Assembly: GCF_001949145.1 (NCBI RefSeq)
Contig: NW_019091435.1
Coordinates: 125,516-160,502, forward strand
Reading direction: 5' to 3'
Length of the DNA: 34,987 nt
DNA from: Acanthaster planci
Taxonomy: Eukaryota; Echinodermata; Asteroidea; Valvatida; Acanthasteridae
Shown: piece after piece, positions 22,670-33,187 of the stretch
Layout of the letters: each line of letters opens with the position of its first letter
How positions within the stretch are numbered: the first letter of the stretch is position 1
The notes under the pieces: model-generated
Databases searched by the model: none
What the model saw: only the letters and a program-made list of their open reading frames with translations
Told to the model about the DNA's origin: nothing
Translations under genes and position numbers: made by a program

Positions 22670-23675
22670 AAATGCATTGAAACACAAAACATGTTCACTG
22701 TAAAAGATTACCTTTCTAGAAGATAAATATTTTCAGTGTAACTAATGTACATGTACTTGGCCAATGTTAACCCTTCCAAGTGGTCATATGTTTTGATGAG
22801 CTACTTTATGTGGTTTCCCTTAACCACTTTGACTCAAGATGATTTGTTTGGCTCAAAAACATTCTACCACACTTTTATTGTTGCTTCGGCATTATCACAC
22901 TGTTTTCAGAAGGTACAAAACAGTTAAAGTGATTACTAGATTGTTGGGAAACAAGTTACTTTTTCTTTGTTTTCTTTATTAAATTTTCTTCTGAATACGT
23001 GTACTTATATTTTGTTAAGAGCTGCCCAAGTAAATGTACATAACAAAATCAGACAAAACTATTGTGTCATGTTCACAATGTATATAACGGCTTGTTTTTC
23101 AAATATGGGCAAATTGATCAAATGGCAAGAAAGAATGTCATCGTGCATATAAAACAGTGAATTGTGAATGCTACATTTTAGATTATAGCTACCTGTGGAA
23201 ACAGTGAAATTGTAAGCCACTTTCAGATTAAATGAACCCCCATTCTTAGCAACAGGTGGCAGTAGCAGATCTAGATTCACTAAAGGACAGAAGGGGCCAT
23301 AGGTCGATCTTTGTATTCCACTGTGTGTTACATTTTGATGAACCAATATGTGCTCGAGGTGGATGCTCATTGTCCCACTAATCGCTGTACTGGTGGACCA
23401 TTCATGGAGAAGTAGATATAAGTAAGACTTGTAGCACTTTAATAAGGCCACATCAAAATTACTTCGCAGCAGCTGAAAATAACACATGCACCCATTTGAA
23501 GCAAGATATGAGACGGAGAGAAACACCCCCCCCCGCCTTTGTTTTGTCCATTGTTTGATCGGAATCTCAGGAATTCTTTACAGACTTCTATTGTTAGGTA
23601 ACAATAGTCTAGAGTGTGTATAGGGATTTGACATGTAAGGGGGGTACCCCTCCATCCCATATCTTGCCTGGTATA

Positions 23676-23770
23676 CATGCACCTATGGAAGCCATCAGCT
23701 CGATAACACAAGCACAGTGGAAGCTTACCGTCAGCTCAGTATCATATGCACCAGTGGAAGCCGTCAACTA
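23676..23770 (+). repeat. Short imperfect tandem repeat (three units)
   Basis: Three units of about 30-35 bases share a cac..tggaagc...tcagct core: gcacctatggaagccatcagct, gcacagtggaagcttaccgtcagct and gcaccagtggaagccgtcaact. Spacing is uneven. Confidence 0.45.
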
Positions 23771-25325
23771 GTGGCTTTATTTCCTAAAGATGCATGTGTG
23801 TTCTGTCAGCCACTGCCACGGGCTAACTGTGAGGTAGGAGCTTGCTTTTTATATAATAAGCTTACACTGACTACAATAAAGACCACTGAATCTGTGTCAG
23901 TTGGAAGTCCAAGTCAATTTTGGGACATAGAGTGTACCTAAACCCGGTTAATTGCTTGTTGTTGTTGAAGATGGATCAATTACACCCTTTAGCATGTTTT
24001 GAGTGAGACTGCCATGACTGCTAAATCAGTTGGCCAACTGAACTTCTACATGTGTGCATTTACCCATGACTCAAAAGTTCCAAAGTGTCTCTTGAGTGGT
24101 GTATTTATGTGCATTGTGCACAGTAAGCAGGGCTTAATGATTGGTACATTACAGAATAAAAGTACATGCTGCATTTGCTGTAACAGAACTTGTTAGAGTC
24201 TTATGTGATTACAGCAGTGCTACATGGGCAGACAGTATCTGCTCTTTATTCCTGCAACAGATTTCCTGACTGTGTACATATAAAGCCTGGTTTCCACATC
24301 GACATATGAAACTCAGATAGCAATGCAATCAAGACTTAAACTGCAACACAGACTTATGGAAACATGCCAAACAGAGGGGTTGCCAACAACGCAGACAAAC
24401 GCAAACCAACTCACGAACGATCGGCAAAGTTGAGCCAGGTTCAACGTTGCCGACTGCATCAAGTAGCTGTGGCATCACCATACAAACACACACGCTGGCA
24501 TGGCCGGCGTGCAACGATGTCCCTCTTGCTTAGTTCCACAAATTTTGCTCATTTTCTCCTCAATGCTCAAATATTACACTCTTTATGTAAAGCACTGTCT
24601 CTTCCGTTCGTGTCTTCACATCTTGCACGCCTGTACTTTACAACCAACCATATGGTAACCAGGCTTAAGTGTCTTAGAGAATACACTGCTTAAATGACTC
24701 TGATAAAAATATATTGAAGATAAAGGAACTTGTTTGGAATTCCTAACACGAAGAGTAAGAAGTCATATCAGAGCCATATGGTCATTTTCAAAACTTCCTC
24801 TAGAGTTGCATTTTCACTGTGCAAAATAAAATCAGATAAGTACTTTTGAATTTGAATACATTATTTAAAATTTGAATAGCTTTTCTGACATTATACACAA
24901 CAGTAAGCAAACATACAGCACACCAGCAAAAACTGCAATCCTCTTGTGAAAATATAACCACACGTCAACTATAGCACCAGTATCCATGCACTATACATAT
25001 ATATGCCCCAGTTGTAATGGGATATTTTTCTTGCACATCCATTTAACCAAAATAAACAAGGTCATAAAGATTTTTCAAGTCCAAATACAATGAGTAACAT
25101 TGTATTAATAAAATTACAATTTTTTTTTAATTCTTGGTGGCTCTGGAAGTAATAAGAACCGATCCATCTCATATTCCAGAACTTTCCAAGAAATGAAATA
25201 CATGTACATTTACAGTGTAAAAAATTTATCATATCTTCTGTGTGCCAAGTATAATGTACGATGGTTCCTCTGTCTTGCATACGATAATTTCTTCATATGA
25301 TGTCATAGCACAAAGACATACTCTA

Positions 25326-25343
25326 TACATGTACGTACATGTA
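25326..25343. repeat. Perfect 18-bp palindrome
   Basis: TACATGTACGTACATGTA is its own reverse complement and is the longest of the many acatgta-type palindromes in this window. Confidence 0.6.
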
Positions 25344-26336
25344 CTTATATATGTTGGTGTATTTATGACATAACACGTATATGCATAAAACCAATACAGT
25401 CATTTCTGTACCATCTTGCATGACATCATTTATGTACAGTAACAAACTCTTAGTACCAAGACTATTGATAATGAGCTCCTGCTTCAAGACAGTCACTGCA
25501 ACAGATACATGCAATATCCCTAATAGGTTGACATTAATACAGACTTCTGTTTTTGAAGCTGCTTATCGAGCTTGAAAGTAGAAATTAACAATAATTCCCA
25601 AGAGAAATAACTCTTGACTTCTGTGTAGTTGAACATTGTTTTTAACACCCGAAAAGTACATGCCTCATCTTTTTAAATGCTATATCCTCTGACAGAATTA
25701 AACACTGCCATCATCATACATCACAGCAGTCAGCAACTCAATACTGGGGCAAGCTCCATAAAGGACCACTAGTTCACTAGTGGCTGGTTCATGACATACC
25801 AAGCTCGTGTGCAGTAAAGTCGAAGTGCGAACAACCCTAGTCAAGCGTTTTCAGGGAAAAAAGGTGCCCGCAGGGAGGGTAAAATAGCAAAAATTGAAGT
25901 GAAAATGGTTGTTTACTGGTGACATACTGTTTTTCTGGTACTTTTCTTGTAACTGGTCCTCTGTATACTGTGCTATTAAAAATGGTTTACAGCAACCAAC
26001 AATGTGACCTACCTCGAAAGGCTGGTCGCAAATAATGGACTAGAATAATCCAACCATTGTCAACTAGCGTGCGTTCAATCAGAGTTAGTCCAACTATGGT
26101 TAACTATGGTACTTGACCAATTTAGCCCCTGACTGTACATGCTGATGTTTTCACACTAATGATTTGTTGATTACTAAGCCTTTTTTTAGCTCAATTCAGG
26201 TTCAATAAAATTAATCTCTTTTTACTTCTTCTAATACGCACATGTGCATGTATCCTCTCTTGAGATTTTGAGTACATTAAAACAATTATTTGTACATATG
26301 CAGGTAGCACATATTAGGCAAGCAGCTTTGTTCTAT

Positions 26337-26342
26337 TTTATT
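26337..26342 (-). terminator. Candidate polyadenylation signal for the nuclear receptor
   Basis: tttatt on the plus strand gives AATAAA on the minus strand, about 490 bases after the receptor's stop codon. The call rests on position and sequence only. Confidence 0.3.
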
Positions 26343-26827
26343 ATGACAGTATTATGTACAACAGAACAATGGTCAATTAAGTTACATACCGAGTATATGA
26401 ATGCCTGAGGTCATAACATAAATTACAAGACAAATATTTAGACTCACAAAATACTTGCTTCACCATAATCACCTTGCATTATTTGTTAACCAAGTTACAA
26501 GATCATCTATATTTGCTGCGATGAAATTTTGCAGTACTATGAAGACTAACTTCAAATGAGCCTACATCCAGAACTTAAGACAATATCAACGAGGAACAAA
26601 GTCACAGGGTACACTTCATTTCCTTAGTGTTATATCAACAATGTACATGTAGGCTTGAAATTCTTTCAAAGAAAAAAAGGACACTCTTTTCTACAGTTGT
26701 TAGTACAATGTCAATAATCCTGCAGTAAGTTAATCCTCAACAGGACATTTAGTACAATGCGACTTCAGTAGGACATGTTGTTGAATATTTTGACCAACAC
26801 TGAAAAGTACGGACCAACAAGCTACAC

Positions 26828-27081
26828 TTACAGTGATGTGAAGCCATCTTCAAACATCTCTTGAGCAAGATCATCTTTTGCCAGTGAGCCACTATCAATC
26901 AGATCAAAGAAACAACTGGCAGCCTTAGCACTCAGTGCCCGCAAGGCTTGCAGGCGAAGTAACATTTTGCCATAGTGTTTGGTGTCCTGGGGGTGTTTAG
27001 TCTGACAATAAAAGTAGAAGCAGTCCATAAAGCGAGCTTGGAGGCGTGTCACTGACTCTTTGTCTGTAAGCCCTGCTGCAT
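26828..27081 (-). CDS. Nuclear receptor exon 6 (helices 9-12, AF-2, stop)
   Basis: The acceptor is gtggtttcag on the minus strand just above 27081. It encodes [20 protein letters not shown] (helix 9), [14 protein letters not shown] (helix 10/11) and the AF-2 core LAQEMF. It ends with TAA at 26830-26828. The stop codon overlaps a sequence matching a 5' splice site (GTAAGTG from 26831), so an alternative C-terminus is possible. Confidence 0.82.
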
Positions 27082-30000
27082 CTGAAACCACACAAACAAA
27101 CTTTTCTTCACAGACATTACCCACTGGTGTCATTCCATATGTACTGAGGAAATTGCAAAGAACAAGTATGACCCACTTCACAACACTTTCACCATGTACA
27201 ACTATGACAAACTCAATAACTGGAGCAACAAATTACACTATAACTTCGGTATGCATTTCCAATGGCATACATGCAAGGGTTATCACCAGCCAAAATTTAG
27301 TGCTGGGTAATATTTTGGCGAAGCACAGCGAGAGGAGCTCTCACGGATCATGGCCAGGGGTCAAGTGCCCATTCAAGGGCCCCTGGTGGTCGCCCTGGTG
27401 GGGTAAAGGGGGCTCTGCCCCCTAAAGCTCCAGGATTCTGTTTCTTTCAGGGGGGAAATCAGGTTTCTGAGGCATGTTATAAAGTGGAATTTGTGTTGAA
27501 TTATTAATAAATACAAATGAACACAGGATGAAAGAATTGTGTCATATATTTTTGTAATGGTATAAAGTAAGTGGCAGAACAAATAATCTTACACAAGGTT
27601 ATCTGTTCATTACTGTAAAAAAAAACAGAACTGAGAAAAAATCAAAAGATCTGAAAATGTTGTTTTCTGAAGAAAAATTCAAACGATTTTGTTCCATAAT
27701 TCTACATGTAGATATATTTATCTCTGAATGCTGCTAGCAGTCAAAACACTCTGCTGTCAAAAACAAAATGTGTTTAATGGCCTTTGACCAGGCGAAGGTG
27801 GATTCATTCATCAAAAACTTTTGACAAGCGGCAGGAAAACATGAGCACGCATGACTATTATCATTTGCCTCATACACACAGACCTCAATGTGAATTTTGT
27901 ACCACACATACAAGTCCTGAGAAAGAGAATGTCACTTGATACTACGCACAAAATCTGCCGTATCTACTCCTGCTGGAATGCGACTCTGGGAATACAGACA
28001 TTTATTGGTGTAATGAGGGTGGCACTGCTTGAAGTATCGGCACACTCAGGAGCGGAGCTTTAGTGTATGTGCATGTCTGTATCGTACGTGTACTGTACAT
28101 CTACATGTGCAGTGTATGCATCGTGCGTGTGTATGTGTACAAGTACAGGGAATACTGCATACGAAGCTGGCCTCACATGTTGGGATATGTGGTCATAATG
28201 GCTGCCGTTGTTCTTTTCAATTATAGGCCTGGAACGGTGCGTAATTTTAAGCTTACTTCGAAGTATTTGTGGATTAAAACGAGCAAATAAGCACAGTATC
28301 TTATAATTGCTAAAGATAGGAACATACATGACAAATATTTAGATTTTTAAGAAATTCTCGGGAATGAAATATGTGCCGGGCGGTAAGGCTCAAAATTACC
28401 ACACGTGCCGGGCGGAGATTCTGAGAGCTGGGCAGCTAGATTAACAACTATGCAGAAAGCAGATATAAGATTAATGTGTGTATGTACGTGTACGTGTGCC
28501 TTCCAAGAAATGCAGAGAGTATTAAAACTGAATAAAAGTAGCATGCTTCCAAAAATACCTTGAAAAGGCAGAAATTACGGAAAAGTATGTGCTTACCAGG
28601 AAATGACAGTATTAATGCATTGAGTAAGCAGAAGTCAGAATAATCCAATTTTATCTCAGACAGACGCTTTGCAAAGGTACAGGTGGACTGGACTAGCTCA
28701 GAATCCCAACCCAACTTGACTGTCTCCTCTTCAGTTAGTACCACACCCTCAGCAAAGTGTAAGATCTTGTCGGCATAAGTTGCCATTGACCTGCAAAGTA
28801 GTGCAGAGACAGTAGAGAAGATACTATGCACAAATGTCAAGAGCATAAGACATCTTTTAGTAAAAGCTCAGTTGCCCAATGTCTGTACAGATCTGTTACA
28901 GTTGTGTACTTGTGAATGTTGTTGTCTGTACAAGTTCCAGGAATATTCAACTCTTTCACTGAGCAACCGTCTGCCTAGATGTAAAGTGCTATGAACTCAT
29001 AGTTCAGACAAGTTTGCCGTGAAATATACATCAGCACCAGAGGAGATATGCAGTAGATACTGTATTTGTGTATATCTCCACTGGTGCCAGGAGGGCCGAG
29101 TTAGAACAAATAATTGATTATTCTAAGATACGAGCTAACAAGTTTATCAGATATTTAAATATTCGCTTGTGCAGCAAATTTTTGGTCGGCCAAGTCTCCA
29201 GAAAAAAGTTGCATTAATACATGCATTAATCATTATAACTAGGATTAGCTAGTAACCAGGAGAGCTACCATTTCCTTTTATTGAATAAGCTTAAAAAGAG
29301 CAACTTGGTTGCAAGGAAACCGAGGTTTTTTCCTTTTTGTTTCATAGTATCTGCTCAAAACACAAGGGCCAATTGGAAACAACAGCCTTTTGGTGGGAAG
29401 TCAATGCTTAAGCACGTAGGTTTATGAGTATTTGATGAGAGGTGCAGTGAGTACGTGCAACCAACTGATGTTGGAATGCATGGTCTTCACATGTGCACCG
29501 CGCACGTGCACAAGTTCGGTTGATAAACTTCCCACCAGCCTGTTCCTTCTTTGCCCATGAGGGTGCATTTCAACTCAGTGCAGATTGCACCTGGCAATAT
29601 TTGAGTCGAAAAATACAGATTCACTTATTCGTTGATTAAAAAATATCTACACATTGGGCACAGGCCAAGCGCTGGGAGAGGGCACACAGTATCAATGAGG
29701 TCCATGTCTTACCCAACCTTTCTGTTACCTGCGAGGGATACTATACTTATATAACAAGATTTCTGTACAAGCAAAGCAGCATACATGTACCTGGTACACG
29801 TATCAACAATTAACAATTTATTCATTTACAAAGCACAAATTTTATACAAATCAAATGTTCAAATGCGCTGTACAATGAAGACATTAAACTTGGTCGAGCC
29901 AATGACATACAAGGGTGCCTCAGGCAGATGCCAAATGACCCACATCAACTTATATCTACAGAGAGGAGACATTAAGAAGACATTATTGTCTTAGAGGTGG

Positions 30001-33000
30001 GAGGAAAACCCCAGAGAAGAAACCTCTAGATAAAACCCACTGAATCAGATAAGGACTGAAAGCCCAATCCACATGTGGACCAAGCCAGGAATCAAATAGG
30101 GTCACCAAGATGAAAGGACTACTTCGCCAACCCGACTCCACATGAACAATAAGCTACCTGTCCCCATATTAGAAGTCAAGTCTCCAGTCAACATACACTG
30201 TACCTTTACTGTTGCATCATGGGAGCCTTCAACATCCCAAACATTCATGAGTTTGATGGTGCATGCTATATGAATTAATTCGTCTACCAGAGAGGACAGG
30301 GCTTGAAATTAACGGGCACGGGTAGCTAAAATGCACCCATTTGTCCCAGAAATGCGCCCATAAATCATAATGACGGGTGCAAGTACTTACACCCGTTTGA
30401 TTCCACGTACCTGAACATTTTTACCTTTTGTTTCTATTTTTGTCATGAAAAATACCTGAACTTTTTGACTTCGCTTCGGATCAGCCTTGTCACAAAACAA
30501 GGTACAATTTTGTTAACGATGTCACCGAGCGCACACCGCAGTCTCGCATGCGATGCATGCACACACATGAACGTACACACACGCATACCCGTGGCCATTG
30601 TCACGATTGTATGGGAACTGGCCCCTCATGCATAAATTCAAGCCAAACGCGTGGATTCGGCTTAGACTTCAGTTTCGCTGGTTCCAGTCATAGCTTGAAC
30701 ATGTGGCTTTGAACCATGCTCCAAAATAACTGGAACCATCGAAACCAAAGTCTCAGCCTAATCCACTTGTTTCAAAAATGCTTGATTGCTGCAGTTAGTT
30801 CCCTTTTACGTCTGTGTGCGTATGCACGGTAGAAAGGCCCAGTGCCTGACTTTTTGCATAGCATCGCTAAGCACATGTTTGAGGTTCCGGTAGGTCAGGT
30901 ACTCACTACTACATGTAGTTGTCCGTCGCGTGCAACCTGCCAAAATAACAACTCCATAAAGGCTTTAATATCTGCCAAAGTCTAAGCCGTAAGTTATCAG
31001 TGTCATTAATTTAAGCAACAGCAAGGACCAGGGTCTTTGCTTTTTTTCTTGAACATATGTCTTTAATATTTTATGGGAACTACTTGCTCCCATAAAGTGA
31101 CAAATTCAGCTGTCTAGGGAGCAAGTACTTGCTCCCATGATGATTAGCCCAGTTTCCAGCCCTGGAGGGCTTTACTTTTATTTAACGTAAAATTCTTAAA
31201 GAGCTCAATGCATAAACGATTGAGGAAACACTGACTTGGTGTCTTTTCACTTAACCAGCTTTACATGTAAGAATGCAAATCTTACATTTTCATTTTTCAA
31301 ACGCCTACTGCTCCCATTGAGAACCACAGAAATAAACGGGTGCCCTGATGTAAAAATATTTGTATTAACTTTGCATAAAAATCAAAAAGACTTGCCAACT
31401 CCTACCTGTAGGCAAGTCGAAGAATGTTAAGTTCCAGGAAGGAGCTTTTCAAAAGGCACATTTGATCCCCAATGCAGAGATTGGTGAATCCGGGTACTTT
31501 CTTGGCCCATCTGATGATAAGTTGGAGTTCTTGGTAGCCACACTGCATCATAGTATTAATGGGCTTATCATGGTTGACTTCATTACCTGATGCACCAAAC
31601 AACAACAAAATTGGGTTGGACCGCAACTGATGACATTGTGTCAAGCATGCAGCAGGCTTTGCTTCAGATGTACTGTACATTTGCTACTTCAAGTTTCATT
31701 GGTGTTCTGATGCCTTTACTTCAAATATCAACAGTCATGGTTTTTATTTTTGTCATAGATATTTCAACGCTAATTACTGTAACAAGCCTTTGTTTCCAAC
31801 AAACTACATGTATGTTTGTTCTGTATTTTACTCCTCTGCGGTTACCGTACGCGCTAAATTGTACAGTACACAAACAAAAGCATACTCAGTGAATGGGGAA
31901 AGTCAGCGCTCCGCTTTTTACCAAATACAGATACAACCAACAGTTTGACAAGGTTCCACACATCTCACGCCGTTGAGATAGACTGTGATCGTACCTTTAA
32001 CTGGTATTATGTCTGGTCTGGAGGCTTTCAGTTCTTCCAGAAGCTGGATCATATCACCGGCTTTCTCTTCAGTGAAGGAGTCATCTTGTCCAATGTCCTG
32101 ATCTGTCCCTGATGAGGTTGCAGGAGCATCAAACAGCTCCTCACTAGGATCTCTCTCTGTGATAGAAATCAAATTGTTTAGCTTTTATTATTAGGATAAC
32201 AACAGCTACTGCTTATAATCTAATGGTACATGTTGGGGGATTTAAGTACGGTGCATTCAAGGCACATACCACTGATGAGGCAAGAGGAGTGTCACAAACC
32301 ACACATTTAACTAATTATTCAAGCCGTTTCCATAAATTTTTGACTGGTGTTTTCTTTTTTCAGACAAGGAGTTTATGAATGGGCATAAAAGTGCAGTGGA
32401 TTGATTTTAAACTAGTACATCACAACACCTCGCCTTTGGCTTGGTCCATTATTGTCCTCAGGCCCCTCCCCAGTTTCAAATGCATTAGTTTAAAACTGAG
32501 CCATTACTTGATGTAAGAGGAGTCATGGTTATCTACAATGATTACCTGTAGGCTGGCCGTGCGTCTGAGGATCTTGATCTAGCTGCTGTTGATCTGACCT
32601 AAGCTTCTTAGCATGAGGCCTTCCACCAGGAGCCCTGTCCTCCCTGACAGCTACCGGTACAATACATATAAATCAGAGTTTAATCAGATGATTTGGGTGA
32701 TTTTGTAAGTCAATCACAAGTCACTCCAAGTCAATCACATTTCTAAAGTCTTTTACACAGTTAATGGTCATGTCCATGCCCTTCTTACATGGACATGTAC
32801 CATACTTACCAGCCACATTCATGCCAACACTAAGACATTTTTTGTATCTGCAGTGTTGACAATTGTTGCGGCTTTCTTTTGTGATGGTGCAACCCCCCAG
32901 TTGGCCCACACCCCGACAGGCATACTTCAACTGCTTCTGCACAGTCCGCTTGAAAAATCCCTTGCAACCCTCGCAGGTGGTGACAGAGTAGTGCAAACCT

Positions 33001-33146
33001 GTAGCCTTGTCCGAGCACACCATACACTCGTTGTTCACTGTGCTGGATACATCTTCGTTCAGACAGCTTTGACCTGATTGGGCAGGTATTGCTGTCCTGT
33101 TACATGGAAGATGGTCAGCCTCTGCATCCATCCCTGCAGTGCTCAT
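26828..33146 (-). CDS. Nuclear receptor, 410 aa, NR4A-like ligand-binding core and unusual DNA-binding domain
   Basis: The six exons, in order of transcription, are 33146-32810, 32650-32546, 32156-31995, 31586-31406, 28790-28597 and 27081-26828: 1233 bases, 410 codons plus stop, all phases agreeing. The DNA-binding domain spans residues 41-104, with zinc cysteines 41, 44, 58, 61 and 77, 86, 96, 99. The P-box is CEGCKG, and FFKRTVQK follows as in NR4A receptors. Cys77 to Cys86 is C-x8-C, where most receptors have C-x5-C. The C-terminal extension [11 protein letters not shown] resembles those of NR5 and NR6 receptors. An acidic hinge leads to a ligand-binding domain with the signature [11 protein letters not shown]...DQ...FLEL..LRLAYR (228-262), close to NR4A. 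Helix 12 has LAQEMF (398-403), which fits the AF-2 core pattern. It is presumably a nuclear transcription factor. The subfamily is uncertain: a divergent NR4 relative, or the invertebrate NR8 group. Confidence 0.9.
27295..27470. repeat. GC-rich repeat-like segment in the last receptor intron
   Basis: An abrupt GC-rich block in AT-rich intron contains ggccaggggtcaagtgccc and the palindromic agggggctctgccccct at 27408-27424. It looks like a mobile-element remnant; no ends were found. Confidence 0.35.
28597..28790 (-). CDS. Nuclear receptor exon 5 (ligand-binding domain, middle)
   Basis: The acceptor is actttgcag on the minus strand just above 28790 and the donor is gtaagc below 28597. It reads [20 protein letters not shown], then [17 protein letters not shown], matching the strand and helix 7-8 region (E..CL.AL.LF.P) of ligand-binding domains. 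It enters in phase 2 and leaves in phase 1. Confidence 0.82.
29391..29537. mobile_element. Possible short inverted-repeat element
   Basis: TGGTGGGAAGT at 29391-29401 and ACTTCCCACCA at 29527-29537 are exact 11-base inverted copies bounding 147 bases. Internally there is a palindromic cluster (gtgcaccgcgcacgtgcac). It lies in the intron between receptor exons 4 and 5. Confidence 0.35.
29815..30140 (-). repeat. tRNA-derived SINE, antisense copy
   Basis: On the minus strand, box A-like tggcgaagtag (30129-30119) is followed by a degenerate box B (tttgattcc, near 30095) and the block ttttcctcccacctct. The tail contains gtacagcgcatttgaac and gtgctttgtaaatg. The layout matches the SINE at 2270-2500. 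It opposes nothing coding and lies in a receptor intron. Confidence 0.55.
30297..31164. mobile_element. hAT-like non-autonomous DNA transposon
   Basis: The ends are inverted: CAGGGCTTGAAATT on the left and AGTTTCCAGCCCTG on the right (reverse complement CAGGGCTGGAAACT). Many hAT elements start with CAGGG. Two related palindromes lie inside the ends: GGGTGCAAGTACTTACACCC at 30375-30394 and GGGAGCAAGTACTTGCTCCC at 31117-31136. I see no clear 8-base target duplication and no transposase frame. It is inserted in the 2.6-kb intron between receptor exons 4 and 5. Confidence 0.55.
30651..30766. repeat. Hairpin-forming inverted repeat inside the hAT-like element
   Basis: The 38-base arms at 30651-30688 and 30729-30766 match as reverse complements at about 33 of 38 positions, around a 40-base loop. 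It could be a nested fold-back or a hairpin RNA precursor; the sequence alone does not decide. Confidence 0.55.
31406..31586 (-). CDS. Nuclear receptor exon 4 (ligand-binding domain helices 3-5)
   Basis: The acceptor is ggtgcatcag on the minus strand just above 31586 and the donor is gtagga below 31406. It encodes the receptor signature [16 protein letters not shown], then [16 protein letters not shown]. It leaves in phase 2; the next exon completes the Arg codon of LAYRS. Confidence 0.88.
31995..32156 (-). CDS. Nuclear receptor exon 3 (acidic hinge)
   Basis: The acceptor is ttctatcacag on the minus strand just above 32156 and the donor is gtacga below 31995. It enters and leaves in phase 1. 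It encodes an acidic, Ser/Thr-rich hinge, then [14 protein letters not shown], which fits helix 1 or the start of the ligand-binding domain. Confidence 0.75.
32546..32650 (-). CDS. Nuclear receptor exon 2 (C-terminal extension and hinge)
   Basis: The acceptor is ccggtag on the minus strand just above 32650 and the donor is gtaatc below 32546. The phase-1 join gives [20 protein letters not shown], a typical receptor T/A-box region, which confirms the splice. A Gln/Asp-rich hinge follows. Confidence 0.82.
32810..33146 (-). CDS. Nuclear receptor exon 1 (start, DNA-binding domain)
   Basis: The start ATG at 33146-33144 has an in-frame TAA 12 bases upstream, so no longer N-terminus is possible on this exon. 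The exon ends in phase 1 at a consensus donor (gtaagtatg on the minus strand, plus positions 32809-32801). It carries both zinc modules. A short N-terminal region of 40 residues precedes the first zinc cysteine, so the A/B region is very small. Confidence 0.88.
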
Positions 33147-33187
33147 GCCAAGTGTTCCTTAATAAACTTCTGCTCCAATAAAAATAC
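33147..33187 (-). other. Probable 5' untranslated part of nuclear receptor, spliced upstream
   Basis: On the minus strand tgtctattcacag precedes 33187, a reasonable 3' splice site. The segment down to the ATG contains an in-frame stop. This suggests a non-coding leader exon further up, beyond 33190, that I cannot place. Confidence 0.4.

Larger units (their letters stand above)
22400..26827. other. Tail-to-tail interval between the PRDM-like and nuclear receptor genes
   Basis: This AT-rich DNA should hold both 3' untranslated regions. A C-run lies at 23526-23535. A 155-codon minus ORF at 23059-23526 has unstructured, low-confidence composition and I do not call it. Near 23680-23770, three imperfect units share tggaagc...gtcaact. 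From about 24285 a segment opens with aaagcctggtttccacatcga, which looks like a transposon end, but I find no partner. Confidence 0.5.

Noticed and set aside
23059-23526. 155-codon minus-strand ORF between the two convergent genes
   Set aside because: Composition is hydrophobic and irregular with no domain or splice support, and it lies where 3' untranslated DNA is expected.
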